A DNA stretch of 64,000 nt from Planctomycetota bacterium (GCA_029260755.1 JAJDCQ010000132.1:62001-126000), one strand, 5' to 3'; shown: positions 9,196-19,063, counted from the stretch's first letter. Numbers and translations: made by a program. Notes: a model not told the origin generated them from the letters alone.

Positions 9196-10006
9196 AGAAC
9201 GCCTTCAGCTTGCCCCGGAGGTCGGCGAGCGGCGAGCGCTTGAGCATCTTGCCGAGGCCGGGGAACCCTCCGTACTGGAAGTTCATCCAGAGGTAGTCGA
9301 TGAACGGGGACAGTCGCTCCCCGCCGGCCCGATCCGCCACGAACGGACCGCTGTCGGCCAGGGCGTGGCCGCGCTCGTCCCACGAGCCGCTGTCGCCGAT
9401 CACGAGGCCGTCGAGGAGCGCGGTCGGATCGATCAGATAGGGGCACCCCCGGGCGGCCCCGTCGGCCTTGTGGTAGGCGTCGGGCCCGAGCGGGATCCGG
9501 AAGGGGCCTGCCTCGGTGTCCTTCTTCGCCCGCCACCGCTTCGCCGCGTCGATCGCCGTCGAGACGGGGTAGACGACGAGCGGGTCGAGGTTGGCGTAGG
9601 GATCGAACCGGGGCGAGTCGTCGTCGCTCGCGTCGGACTGGAGCAGCCCGTCCTCGCTCTCCTCGGCGAACTCGCCCCGGAGGTCGACCGAGCCGACCTG
9701 GCGCCAGAACGCCTTCACGGCGATCGGCACCGGGCCGACCAGCTCCTCGAGCCGGCCGATCGAGGCGTCGACGTCACGGGGCGGGTCGAGGTGCGCCTTG
9801 CGCGGGCTCGCGAACTCGTAGGCGATCATCCCGAGGTGCTCGGTGACCGTCTCCACGTTCCGGCGGACCCGCTTCATCGTCAGGCGGGCGACCTCGTGGG
9901 CCGACGCGACGACGTCCTGCTCGGACGGGTGGAACCGCTCCCGGAGCGCCTCCCAGGCGTCGGCGTACTTGCCGGAGCGGTAGAGGGCGACGATCGGGTC
10001 GGCCAC
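9194..10006 (-). CDS. Hypothetical cytoplasmic protein, possibly SMI1/KNR4-like
   Basis: 270 residues with no signal peptide or membrane segment, starting with GTG at 10006. The segment around residues 82-110 (IGRLEELVGPVPIAVKAFWR, then QVGSVDLRG) resembles the start of SMI1/KNR4-type domains, in which a Leu/Glu-rich helix is followed by a Trp and a VGSV-like turn; later parts (LGPDAYHKAD and GCPYLIDP) also fit proteins of that kind. This similarity is from memory of the family and not proved. SMI1/KNR4 proteins can act as immunity or binding proteins, but no toxin gene is next to it. It follows the exported protein at 10027 by 20 bases on the same strand and may share its transcript. Confidence 0.72.
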   Translation of the reverse strand: MADPIVALYRSGKYADAWEALRERFHPSEQDVVASAHEVARLTMKRVRRNVETVTEHLGMIAYEFASPRKAHLDPPRDVDASIGRLEELVGPVPIAVKAFWRQVGSVDLRGEFAEESEDGLLQSDASDDDSPRFDPYANLDPLVVYPVSTAIDAAKRWRAKKDTEAGPFRIPLGPDAYHKADGAARGCPYLIDPTALLDGLVIGDSGSWDERGHALADSGPFVADRAGGERLSPFIDYLWMNFQYGGFPGLGKMLKRSPLADLRGKLKAF

Positions 10007-10026
10007 GGCTCGAGGCTCGCCCGGTC

Positions 10027-11397
10027 CTAGCGACCGACGACGCGGAGCGGCTCGTCGTGGATCGCCACGAACTCCGCCTCGTCGCCCTTCTCGTACCCGG
10101 GGATGTAGTGGAGGATGTAGCGACCCTTGTAGCCGCCGGTGGTGAGCCCGGTCAGGTCGACCTGGAAGCCGGCCGCGCCGCGACGCCCCTCGTAGTACTC
10201 GGGCGGGTCGGGGTCGGCCTTGTCGTCGTCGAGGTAGACGAGCTTGTTCCGGGGCTGATCCCGCACGACCTTGTCGTAGAGGAGCATCCGCGTGACGATC
10301 GCCCCCTCGTCGCCATAGACGACGTTCCAGCTCGGGTAGGCGCGGTTCAGGCGGCGCTCGGCCTTGCCCATCTTTCCGTCGATCGGCATCGGCTCGAGGT
10401 TCTTGTCGTTGAAGAACTTCAACCCGCCTACCCCCGGCTTGAGGTCGAGGTAGAGGCTGTAGTAGCTCGGCTCGTCATCGCCCGAGTCGATGTTGACGGG
10501 GCAGTCGACCGTCATCGGCAGCTCGGACCCGTTGCTCCAGACGATGCACATGCTGTCGGAGCTCGAGACGTAGAAGCCCCAGATCAGGTGGACCTCGGCG
10601 CTGTTCAGGGTGACGACGCGAACCGGCCCGTCGATCCAGCTCTTCACCTTGACCCGGACGTCCTCGGTGCCGCGGGCGACGGTGACGAAGAGGTAGTTGA
10701 CGATGACCCGGATCTGGGTCGCGTCGACGAAGTTCTTCCCACCGTCGAAGTAGAAGTTCGTCGTCCGGAAGGAGCTCGACGGGCTCTTGTCGTTGTCGGC
10801 GTACCAGCCGTCGCCCCGGAAGTCGGTCTTGCCGTCGTCGTGGATCGTGATGTCGACGTAGTCGGTGTCCAGCGCCGCCGGCGGCGAGTCGAACGCGATC
10901 AGGTAGATCCACGCCTTGTCGCCCGAGCGCGGGTCGCGCACCTCGACCTCGACGCCGTCCTTCGCGCCCGACGGCCACGCATCGTGGCCCACCTGAGCGC
11001 CGGAGTCCTTCACCATGAAGCAGAGCTCGTCGTTGCGATCGATCGCGCCCCGGTCGACGTCCTGCTTCTTGCTGCCTTCCCCGTGCTGCCACACGTACGA
11101 CCCGTCGGGGTGGCGCTCGTCGATCTGGAAGGGGATCTGCTTCATCCCGCCATCCCGCCACGCGAACGCCCGCACCTTGTCGATCTTCGTCCCGTGGAGC
11201 GCGCGGAGGTTGGCCCCGCTCGCGACGATCCGGTCGGCCTCGCGCGTCAGCGTCCGCTCGGCGAGGGCCTTCGGCGCATCGTCGGCGCGGCTTCCGTCCG
11301 CGGAGAGGGTGATCGCCACGGCGATCGCGGCGAAGCTGACGATCAGCCAGGCGGGCGGGCGGGCGGGGCGTCGTCGAGGGGCGGCGCGGAAGTCCAT
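10027..11397 (-). CDS. Exported protein of unknown function
   Basis: 456 residues. The N-terminus is positively charged (RAAPRRRPARPP), followed by a hydrophobic core (about 18-33) and a likely signal-peptidase site before the mature part. The mature part is rich in Asp and aromatic residues, has a beta-rich look, and contains no motif that I recognise. The repeated phrasing DIDDYxxx-like acidic loops (for example NIDSGDDEPSYYSLYLDLKP) suggests extracellular beta-sandwich structure, but that is inference. The ATG at 11397 was chosen because the signal peptide begins there; a longer in-frame extension upstream is Pro/Ser/Arg-rich and looks non-coding. It is probably the first gene of a unit with the SMI1-like gene. 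Confidence 0.82.
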   Translation of the reverse strand: MDFRAAPRRRPARPPAWLIVSFAAIAVAITLSADGSRADDAPKALAERTLTREADRIVASGANLRALHGTKIDKVRAFAWRDGGMKQIPFQIDERHPDGSYVWQHGEGSKKQDVDRGAIDRNDELCFMVKDSGAQVGHDAWPSGAKDGVEVEVRDPRSGDKAWIYLIAFDSPPAALDTDYVDITIHDDGKTDFRGDGWYADNDKSPSSSFRTTNFYFDGGKNFVDATQIRVIVNYLFVTVARGTEDVRVKVKSWIDGPVRVVTLNSAEVHLIWGFYVSSSDSMCIVWSNGSELPMTVDCPVNIDSGDDEPSYYSLYLDLKPGVGGLKFFNDKNLEPMPIDGKMGKAERRLNRAYPSWNVVYGDEGAIVTRMLLYDKVVRDQPRNKLVYLDDDKADPDPPEYYEGRRGAAGFQVDLTGLTTGGYKGRYILHYIPGYEKGDEAEFVAIHDEPLRVVGR

Positions 11398-11723
11398 CTC
11401 GGGGTTTGCTCCAGCTCGGGAGGGGCGACGGCTCGATCGAGATCGGGGGATGAGCCTAGCAGAGGTCGCGGGGGGCCGACAAGCGGTGGACGGGGATGGG
11501 GTGGGGGGCATTCGAGCGGACGCGCTCTCCGGGAGCAGCAGCGCAGGCTACTCAGGAACGACGAATCTCACGCAAAGGCGCAAAGGCGCCAAGGAGCTCC
11601 ACCCGATCCGAGTCTCGGGCGAGGAGCAACGACCCTTTGCGTCTTTGCGCCTTTGCGTGAGCTCTCTTCCGTCTGTTCCAGGAACACGCAACCGCGGCGC
11701 TCATCAATCAATCAATCAATCGA
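11398..11723. other. Intergenic region with REP-like hairpin and tetranucleotide repeat
   Basis: No gene was found. The stretch holds the CAAAGGCG inverted repeat (11567-11661), the ATCA-type tandem repeat that runs into the next gene's stop codon (from 11701), and the presumed promoter and leader of the exported protein that starts at 11397. Its GC content falls clearly below the neighbours in the repeat part. Confidence 0.6.
11567..11661. repeat. REP-like inverted repeat built from 8-base units
   Basis: The left arm reads CTCACGCAAAGGCGCAAAGG and onwards; the right arm is its near-complement and ends with TTTGCGCCTTTGCGTGAG. Inside each arm the unit CGCAAAGG recurs about three times with a period of 8. 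The arms are separated by about 40 bases. Similar Cs/Gs-plus-AAAG repeats are familiar from many planctomycete and other genomes as dispersed intergenic elements. It lies upstream of the exported protein gene (minus strand) and downstream of the TPR/HEAT gene. Confidence 0.7.
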
Positions 11724-11733
11724 TCAATCGATC
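11701..11733. repeat. Tetranucleotide tandem repeat (ATCA/ATCG) over a stop codon
   Basis: On the minus strand the tract reads as repeated GATT/GATC units. The stop codon of the TPR/HEAT gene (TGA, 11724-11726) is the first of several TGA triplets in it. Because the period is 4, TGA appears in every reading frame within a few units. Confidence 0.75.
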
Positions 11734-13022
11734 CCGAGCTTCCGAGCCCACGCCGCCCGAGCCGCCGCCCGCTCCGCCTCGTCACCCTCGGCCTCGAACC
11801 CGAGCGTCTCCCCGAAGAGCCGCTCGAGGCCGGCGATCGCCTCGCCGCGCTCGAAGGCGCCGGCGTCGCCGAGCCCTTCGAAGAGAACTTCCGCGCACGC
11901 GGGGTCGCCGAAGTGACTCAGGATCCACGCCGCGTGGTAGCGGATCCGCTTCTCGCGGTGGCGGAGGCTGTCGCGGGCGACGTCGCGCCCGCTCCGGTCG
12001 CCGAGCTTGAAGAGGGCGCGCGACGCGTTCAGCCGGATGCTGACGTACTGATCGTCGAGGCACGCCTTGAGCGGCTCGACGCCGTCGGCGCTCCCGGCGT
12101 TGCCCAGCAGGATCACCGCGTAGTAGCGCACCTTCGGGCTCGGGTCGCGCAGCCGCTCGATGAGGAGCGGGACGAGGTCCTCCGCCGGGATGCGCTGGAG
12201 CATCGCGATCGAGTGCGTCCGGCGCTCGGCGCTCCCGCGCTCGAGGTCGAGGAAGAGCGACTCCGGACTGCGGGTCGGCGTCCGCTCGGTCAGCGCGCTC
12301 GCCACCTCGAGGGCGACCTGACGCACCTCGGCGCTCGGGTCGGTCGTCATCGCGTAGACGCGCTCGGCGATCGTGTTGTCGCCGACCTTCTCGATCGCCC
12401 GGAGCGCGGCGACGCGGACGCGCACGTCGGCGTCGTCGAGCCGCTCCATCACGACCGGGAGGAGGTCGGAGTCGCCGCTCTTCTCGATCGCCTGGAGCAC
12501 CCGGATCCGCGTCCGTGCGTCGCGCGCCCGCGCCTCCTGCGCGATCTTGTCGACCCGCGCCCGGCGCTGGTCGGCCCGCTGCTCCGCGTGACAGAGCTCG
12601 ACGGCCCGCCGCGCCTCGCCGACGATGTCCTCGCGGCTGCTGAACGTCTCGATCGCCTGCTCGTATGCCTCGATCGCGCGGTCCCAGCGGCCGAGCTCTC
12701 GATAGCACGATCCGATCCGGAGCTGGGCCGAGGCGGCGACCTCGATCACGGCGCGGTGCTCGCGGGTGATGCGGCGGTACTTCTGGATCGCGGAGAGGAA
12801 GTCGCCGAACGCCGTCTCGAGATAGAGGGCGTCCTGGTAGAGCTTCTCGGCGGTCTGGCTCTCCTTCGCGCTCGCCGGCTCGTCATCATCCCACGGCTCG
12901 GGCGGCCACGGGTCGGGCGGCCCGGCGCGCGCCGGGCCGAGGCCGAGCGGCAGCCCGAACGCGACGACGGCGGCCGCGAGGGCCGCCATCGTCACCGACG
13001 TGGTCGTGGGAGCCCGGCGCAT
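11724..13022 (-). CDS. Exported TPR/HEAT-repeat protein
   Basis: 432 residues. A signal peptide (about 1-33) ends near GPARA. Residues of about 55-150 form TPR-like helix pairs (AEKLYQDALYLETAFGDF, then AQLRIGSCYRELGRWDRAIE). Residues of about 165-400 form HEAT/PBS-lyase-like repeats, for example LLPVVMERLDDADVRVRVAA and LVPLLIERLRDPSPKVRYYA, each a helix pair with the D-x-x-V-R turn. Such repeats are protein-binding scaffolds; the partner is unknown. It starts 4 bases after the stop of the metalloprotease-like gene upstream, so the two are very likely in one transcript. The stop codon sits in a tetranucleotide repeat. Confidence 0.88.
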   Translation of the reverse strand: MRRAPTTTSVTMAALAAAVVAFGLPLGLGPARAGPPDPWPPEPWDDDEPASAKESQTAEKLYQDALYLETAFGDFLSAIQKYRRITREHRAVIEVAASAQLRIGSCYRELGRWDRAIEAYEQAIETFSSREDIVGEARRAVELCHAEQRADQRRARVDKIAQEARARDARTRIRVLQAIEKSGDSDLLPVVMERLDDADVRVRVAALRAIEKVGDNTIAERVYAMTTDPSAEVRQVALEVASALTERTPTRSPESLFLDLERGSAERRTHSIAMLQRIPAEDLVPLLIERLRDPSPKVRYYAVILLGNAGSADGVEPLKACLDDQYVSIRLNASRALFKLGDRSGRDVARDSLRHREKRIRYHAAWILSHFGDPACAEVLFEGLGDAGAFERGEAIAGLERLFGETLGFEAEGDEAERAAARAAWARKLGID

Positions 13023-13026
13023 CGCC

Positions 13027-14721
13027 CTACTTGTTCTTCTTCGGATCGAAGTCGTAGGGGAGGTCGGCGATCCACTTCTTCCACTCCTCCTCGAACTTCA
13101 GGAACTTGTCCCGGCCGCCGAAGATCGCCTCGACGTCCTCGGGCGAGACCCGCTTCGTCTTGGCCATGAAGAAGAGGTCGGTGAAGACCTTGTTGTTCCG
13201 CTTCCGCGCCTTCTCGTCGCCGTTGAAGTAGAGCATCATGTAGATGAGGCCCCACGCGTGGGCGTAGTGATACGCCGTGAACGAGGGCTGGGGCGTGCGA
13301 ATGAGGTCGGTCAGCGGGATCGTCGAGTTGTTCCGGATCCCGCGCTTGAGGTTGCTCAGCCGGTCGGCCGGGACGTTGCCGATCTCGACCTTGTTCTTCT
13401 CGAGGTCGTAGTAGGCGCTCTCGAAGAAGACGGCGAGCCCTTCGAGGATCCAGATCGGCGCCCGGTAGAAGCCGCCCTGGAGGACGATGTCCTCGAACTG
13501 GTGCGTCCCCTCGTGGGCGAGCACCGTCCGCGTCGTCCCGTTCATCCCGAAGCGGCCGTGGTAGCCGGTGACGCGCTTGTTGCCGCTGCTGTAGAAGCCG
13601 CCGACGCCCTGGCTCATGCCCTCGCGGCTCATGAACTCCTGCTGGCTCTTGTAGATCCAGATGGGGCTCCGGCGGATCTCGCCCTTCGGCATGAAGTGCT
13701 TGAAGACGCCTTTGAACTTCACGTAGTACTGGTCCATCATCTTGCCGTAACGCTTGAGGTACTCATCCTTCACGTTCGACTTGATGTCGTAGTACTTCGA
13801 GCTGTAAGTGCTCGCCTGCTCCCACGGGACGCCCGAGTTGTCGTTGTACCAGTCGGTGTCCTCCTTCGGACCGGCCGGCGCCGCGCCGCGCCCGCCGCCG
13901 CCCGGCCGCGGAAAGCCGCCCCAGCCCCGACCGCCGTTGCCGCCGCTCCCCGGCTTCGGGAGGCCGCGGGGCACCGACGAGCCGCCCGCGCCGCTGCTCG
14001 GGCGACCGGTCGACCCGCCGCCCGGCAGCTTCGGCGAGCTCGCTCCGCCGCTCGGCTTCGGCGTGCTCCGGGCGTAGTCGTCGCCGCCGGGCTCATCGCG
14101 CTCGAGATCGGGGCGGGTCCACTGCCCCTTGTCGTTCTTGACGAATCCCTGCCGGAGCTTGTCGGCGTCGCTCGCGTTCACCCACTGGCCGTCGAACCAG
14201 ACGAGGCCGAGCACGTCCTGCTTGTACTCCTCCTCGTCGAGCCACTTCCCCGCGTGCTTGCGGTAGCCGAGCTCGGCGCGCGCGTCCTCGTGGTCGTGGT
14301 CGAGCTCGATCGCGCGGCGGAAGCTCTCCTTCGACTCGTCGACGAGCTTCTTCTTCTTCGCCCACATGCCGAGCTCGAAGTGGGCGTCGGCCTTCTGGCT
14401 GCTCCGGAGCGCCTTCGCCTTCTTCGCGTAATCGGCCTTCGGGTCGCTCGCCTTCTCGATCGAGGCGATCTCGTCGCGCGGGATCACCGAGAGGCCGGCC
14501 GGCGTCTTGATGATCACTTCCCGGTCGGTCTGCCGGACGATCTCGCCGCGGACCTTGCCGCCACCCTCGAGGTGGATCACGTCGGCGAGCGCGCGCCGCG
14601 AGGTGTCGACGACGACGACGACGAACGGGATCAGCGCGACGAGCAGCGCCGGCAGCAACGCCGGAGGCAACCGCCTGTCGGGCCGGTGTCCGTGGGGTGA
14701 ACGGGTTGTCATCGGCTTCAC
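13027..14721 (-). CDS. Exported peptidase-MA-like (HExxH) protein with N-terminal VxLxxGxxxxGxI domain
   Basis: 564 residues from the GTG at 14721 (AGGAAG ribosome site 7 bases upstream); an ATG three codons later (14712) is possible. Signal peptide and hydrophobic core to about residue 44. A small beta domain follows (VIHLEGGGKVRGEIVRQTDR, about 45-80) of a type common in planctomycete exported proteins, then a TPR-like helical part and a long Gly/Pro/Ser linker. The C-terminal half carries HEGTH at about residue 403 followed some 20 residues later by WILEGLAVFFES, the HExxH plus WLxEGxA signature of gluzincin peptidases (DUF1570/peptidase MA-like). Zinc-dependent proteolysis outside the cell membrane is therefore plausible, with unknown substrate. 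The next gene (TPR/HEAT) starts 4 bases after its stop. Confidence 0.88.
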   Translation of the reverse strand: MKPMTTRSPHGHRPDRRLPPALLPALLVALIPFVVVVVDTSRRALADVIHLEGGGKVRGEIVRQTDREVIIKTPAGLSVIPRDEIASIEKASDPKADYAKKAKALRSSQKADAHFELGMWAKKKKLVDESKESFRRAIELDHDHEDARAELGYRKHAGKWLDEEEYKQDVLGLVWFDGQWVNASDADKLRQGFVKNDKGQWTRPDLERDEPGGDDYARSTPKPSGGASSPKLPGGGSTGRPSSGAGGSSVPRGLPKPGSGGNGGRGWGGFPRPGGGGRGAAPAGPKEDTDWYNDNSGVPWEQASTYSSKYYDIKSNVKDEYLKRYGKMMDQYYVKFKGVFKHFMPKGEIRRSPIWIYKSQQEFMSREGMSQGVGGFYSSGNKRVTGYHGRFGMNGTTRTVLAHEGTHQFEDIVLQGGFYRAPIWILEGLAVFFESAYYDLEKNKVEIGNVPADRLSNLKRGIRNNSTIPLTDLIRTPQPSFTAYHYAHAWGLIYMMLYFNGDEKARKRNNKVFTDLFFMAKTKRVSPEDVEAIFGGRDKFLKFEEEWKKWIADLPYDFDPKKNK

Positions 14722-14792
14722 GTTCTCTCTTCCTCGGGATGCCCGTCGTCTCCCTCTCAGGCGACGCGCCCCCGCCTCCTTGACCGGTTCCG

Positions 14793-15812
14793 TCAGTTCC
14801 TGCTTCCGCGTCGGACGGGCCGGAGCGAGGCGTGCCACGCCCGCTCCGCCGACCGCTGCGGCATCCGCAGCTCGTCCGCGAGCCAGTCGGCCCGCGCCGC
14901 GCCGTTCCCCCCGGATGGTTCTCTCGATCGATCGTCTCGCCGCGCGCTCGGCGCCGCGCGCGCGCTCCGCAGCGCGAGCCGGCGCAGCCCGCCCGGCCCG
15001 AGGCGGCGGCCGAGCCAGCCGACGAAGTCGAGGCTGAGCGAGTAGCCGCTCCGGTCGGTCGGGTGAAGCGACCGGCGGGCGAGCAGGTTCGCGAGCCGCG
15101 CGCGCGGGTCGTTCACCTTCACGAGCGCCGCGGCGAGCGAGTGGGCGGTGTCGAAGACCTGCCGGGCGCGGCGCTCGGGCAGGACGGCCATCCGCGCCTG
15201 CTCGGCGATCCCCTCGTCGAGCCACGGAGGCACGGGGACCGGGTCGCCGGGCGCGAGCTCGGCGGCGTGGCGGCCGAGGTTGGCGACGCGACCGTGGGCG
15301 AGCTCGTGAGCCATCACGCCCACCTCGCCGCGCGCGACGACCGCGTGCGCGCGCCGTTCGCCGTCGCGTCCGCCCTCGACGTAGTAGCCGCCCGATCGAC
15401 CCGCGCCGCGGACGCCGTCCCATCCCTCGGCGAACCGGCGGAGGAGGCGGCGATCGGGCTGCACGATGAACGGGAGCGGGTCGTCCTCGGCGGGAGTCCG
15501 CGGGCCGAGGATCTCCTGGACGGCCAGCTCGGCCGCGTGAGCATCCTCGACGACGCGTTCGACCACGACATCCTCGTCCTCACCGGCGGCCACCCCCACG
15601 ATCAAGACGGTGCCGGCCTCCGTTGCCGATTCGACGTAGCGGAGACCGAGAGCTCCCTCCGAAGCGAGACACAGCCGACGGGCCGTCGCGTGGGCCCCAC
15701 CCGCCGCTGGCGCGAACCGGGCGTAGACCCTCGGCGGCGACGTTGCGCACCCCATCACGAGGGCACTGGCCGCCGCGACCAAACTAACGCCGCTCAGAGA
15801 CTTGGTTGTCAT
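14793..15812 (-). CDS. Lipoprotein with HExxH metallopeptidase signature
   Basis: 339 residues. The lipobox LVMGC (Cys22) predicts a lipid-anchored exported protein. HELAH at 169-173 and PPWLDEGIAE at 195-204 together form the HExxH plus WLxEGxA zinc-site pattern of gluzincin, peptidase-MA-like enzymes, the same signature as in the neighbouring gene at 13027. The C-terminus is Arg-rich and probably disordered. It lies 46 bases downstream of the response regulator on the same strand, and about 70 bases upstream of the second HExxH gene, so the two-component pair, both proteases and the TPR/HEAT protein could form one transcription unit. The start at 15812 is supported by the lipoprotein signal peptide starting directly there. 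Confidence 0.86.
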   Translation of the reverse strand: MTTKSLSGVSLVAAASALVMGCATSPPRVYARFAPAAGGAHATARRLCLASEGALGLRYVESATEAGTVLIVGVAAGEDEDVVVERVVEDAHAAELAVQEILGPRTPAEDDPLPFIVQPDRRLLRRFAEGWDGVRGAGRSGGYYVEGGRDGERRAHAVVARGEVGVMAHELAHGRVANLGRHAAELAPGDPVPVPPWLDEGIAEQARMAVLPERRARQVFDTAHSLAAALVKVNDPRARLANLLARRSLHPTDRSGYSLSLDFVGWLGRRLGPGGLRRLALRSARAAPSARRDDRSREPSGGNGAARADWLADELRMPQRSAERAWHASLRPVRRGSRN

Positions 15813-15858
15813 CGAAGGGTAAAACGCATCGGGGTTTCCCCGATGCGCGCGCGCCGCA

Positions 15859-16596
<738 letters not shown>

Positions 16597-16658
16597 GCTC
16601 GGGGCTCCTCGTGCTCGGCCGTCTATCTAATCTAACAGGAATGATACGGATGACGCGC

Positions 16659-18974
16659 TCAACCCGTTGAGCCCGTCTCCCCGGATGCCGACGACGTGGC
16701 CGTCGGGGGGAGCTCGATCGTGAACGTGCTCCCCTCTCCGATCACGCTCTCGACGCGGATCAGGCCGCCGTGCGCCTCCACGATCTGCTGGACGATCGCG
16801 AGGCCGAGGCCCGTGCCGGGCACCTCGCGGGTGAGCTCGCTGCCCGATCGGTAGAACTTCTCGAAGATCCGCTCCCGCTCGTCGACCGCGATCCCGATCC
16901 CGAAGTCCTGGATCGAGACGGCGACGCCGCCCGCGGAGGACGCGTAGAGACGGACCTTCACCTCCTTGCGGTCGCGCGAGTACTTCATCGCGTTGCCGAG
17001 GAGGTTGAGGACCGCCCGCGTCATCGTGCCGCGGTCGACCCGGACGTCGCGGAGCTGCCCCTGCGGCGGGAGCTCCGCGTCGACGCTGAAGCCCTTGTTC
17101 TCGACGTGGAACCGGAAGATCTCGAGCGCCCGCTCGAGGAAGGCGACCGGCTCGAGCACCTCGAAGTTGTAGTCGCCGCGCCCCTGCTCGAGGCGGGCGA
17201 AGTCGAGGATGTTGTCGATCAGCGTGCCGAGGCGCTCGCTCTCGTTCGCGATGATGCGGAAGTACTCGAGCTTCTTCTCCTCGTTCCGCACCCGCCCCAT
17301 CGCGAGCATCTCGGCGAACATCCGGATCGAGGTGAGCGGCGTCCGGAGCTCGTGCGTCACCGCGCTGACGAAGTCGTTCTTCAGCCGCGCGAGCTGGAGG
17401 CTCGTCGTGACGGCCCGGAACGCGCTGAACGCGCCGACGAGGATCGCGGCGACCGCCGTCGCGACGATCCCGAGGTAGAGGGTCGCGCGCCACCGCGACT
17501 CTCGCCGCAGCTCGGCGCCGTCGTGGCTCACCCTCACCTTCCAGAACGGGAGCGTCGCGTCGAGCTCCTCGGTGACGGCGAGATCGTCGGACGCGTCGAA
17601 GTCGGACCCGACCCGCGCCGCCTCGCGCCCCGGCTGATCGAGCAGCGCGATCCCGATCGCCGGCGCGTCCTCGCCGATCGACGCGAGGAGCTCCCCGCCG
17701 ACCGCCGGCGCGACGTCGGACGCGATCCAGTCGAGGTCGACGATGAAGCCGACGAGCACGCGACCGCCCGTCTGCCCCCCCGGCGCGCCGAGCGGCTGGA
17801 TCGCGTAGTGGACGAGGAGCGGCTCGTCGCCGAGGCGACTCAGGTGGGTGTAGCCCTCGGCCGGCAGGGCCGAGTCGTCGAGGTGGTTGCCGAGGTAGCG
17901 GAGCACCTGACGGTCGACCCGCAGCGAGAACGCGATCCGCTCGGCCGTCTCCCGCGAGCGCGCATCGACCCGGACGAGCCGGGAGGCCGCCGCCTCGATC
18001 CGCGCCCGCTCGTCGTTCGACCGCTCGCCCGTCCGGGCCTCGGCGATCGTGGCGGCGAACAGCGTGCGGCACCGCTCGGCGAAGTACTCGTGCTGGCCGC
18101 GGACGAGCTCGTAGGTCCCCAGCTCGAGGTCGTGGGCGAGGTCGGCGAGGCGGTCGAGCGCGGCGATCGGGCGCCCGGCCTTCGTCAGCAGCCAGGCCTC
18201 CTGCACCCGCCCGAGCACGCGAAGCGGCTGACGCTTCTCGAAGTGCTCGCGCGGGAGGCTGCCGAGCTCGGCGTAGCACGCGATCGCCTCGTCGAGTCGG
18301 TCGAGCCGCCAGAGCGAACGCCCGAGCTTCGCGAGGGCGCGGGCGCGCGTCCGCGGGTCCTCGGTCGTCTCGATGATCTCCTCGTAGAGCGAGACGGCGC
18401 GCGCCGGATCCTCGTCGCGCACCTCGACCCGCTCGGCCCGCTCGAGCGCCAGCTCGGAGGCCCGTCGCTCCTCGAACGCGCGGATCGTGTCCTGGAGCGA
18501 GGCGCCCCCGTCGCCGGCGCCGTTCATCATCGCCTCGAGCGAGTAGCTCTCTCCGTCGAGACCTTCGGTCCAGGGCTGCCCGGGCCGCGCGCGGACCCAC
18601 GGCGTCGAGACGGCCGGCACGATCTTGTTGCGGTTCTCGTCGACGACGAAGTAGCCCGCCACGATCGGGTGGGCCGCCGTCGCGCGCCGGAGCTGGCCGT
18701 CGAGCTGCTCGCGAGCCCAGGCGGTCCGCTCCGACTCGAGGAGCGAGAGGTCGATCTCCGCGCGGGCCGCCGCCTCGAGCCGACGGATCTCGGTCTGGAG
18801 CTCGCGGGCGTAGTCTCGCGCGACGCCGCGCGCCTCCTCCCGGGCGATCCGGGCGATCTGCGCGCCGTCGTTGCGGACGGCGATCGAGCTGAGCCAGGTA
18901 AGGAAGAAGGTGGGGAACAGGATCCCGAGGGCGAAGACGACCAGAATGCGGCGTTTCTGGGTCCCGGCGTCCAA
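16659..18974 (-). CDS. Membrane sensor histidine kinase with TPR-like extracytoplasmic domain
   Basis: 771 residues. Membrane helices at about 10-33 and 496-518 enclose a large extracytoplasmic region. That region includes helical TPR-like stretches (VSLYEEIIETTEDPRTRARA, LGRSLWRLDRLDEAIACYAE, about 193-236), which is unusual for a sensor domain and suggests that it senses by binding a protein or peptide. The cytoplasmic part has the HisKA domain with His541 in AVTHELRTPL, then the ATPase domain with the N box (NLLGNAMKYS, 657-666), DFGIG (690-694) and GTGLGL (720-725), so it is complete. The start at 18974 is TTG; it fits the membrane helix that follows, but start choice is uncertain. The response regulator gene follows at 62 bases. 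The promoter must lie in the 18975-19248 region, shared with a divergent gene. Confidence 0.92.
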   Translation of the reverse strand: MDAGTQKRRILVVFALGILFPTFFLTWLSSIAVRNDGAQIARIAREEARGVARDYARELQTEIRRLEAAARAEIDLSLLESERTAWAREQLDGQLRRATAAHPIVAGYFVVDENRNKIVPAVSTPWVRARPGQPWTEGLDGESYSLEAMMNGAGDGGASLQDTIRAFEERRASELALERAERVEVRDEDPARAVSLYEEIIETTEDPRTRARALAKLGRSLWRLDRLDEAIACYAELGSLPREHFEKRQPLRVLGRVQEAWLLTKAGRPIAALDRLADLAHDLELGTYELVRGQHEYFAERCRTLFAATIAEARTGERSNDERARIEAAASRLVRVDARSRETAERIAFSLRVDRQVLRYLGNHLDDSALPAEGYTHLSRLGDEPLLVHYAIQPLGAPGGQTGGRVLVGFIVDLDWIASDVAPAVGGELLASIGEDAPAIGIALLDQPGREAARVGSDFDASDDLAVTEELDATLPFWKVRVSHDGAELRRESRWRATLYLGIVATAVAAILVGAFSAFRAVTTSLQLARLKNDFVSAVTHELRTPLTSIRMFAEMLAMGRVRNEEKKLEYFRIIANESERLGTLIDNILDFARLEQGRGDYNFEVLEPVAFLERALEIFRFHVENKGFSVDAELPPQGQLRDVRVDRGTMTRAVLNLLGNAMKYSRDRKEVKVRLYASSAGGVAVSIQDFGIGIAVDERERIFEKFYRSGSELTREVPGTGLGLAIVQQIVEAHGGLIRVESVIGEGSTFTIELPPTATSSASGETGSTG

Positions 18975-19040
18975 GCGCGGCTCGCTCCGTCGCGGTTCGA
19001 ATGAACCCTGAACTTAATCGGTCCCGGCGTTGTCGTAAAG

Positions 19041-19063
19041 GGTGGGCCCGGAGGAGGCCCACC
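19041..19063 (+). other. Stem-loop in the divergent intergenic region
   Basis: GGTGGGCC (19041-19048) pairs perfectly with GGCCCACC (19056-19063); the 7-base loop is CGGAGGA, which contains a Shine-Dalgarno-like GGAGG. No small gene with a convincing product follows it. It is one of three structured sites between the histidine kinase and the repeat-rich protein genes. Confidence 0.5.
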
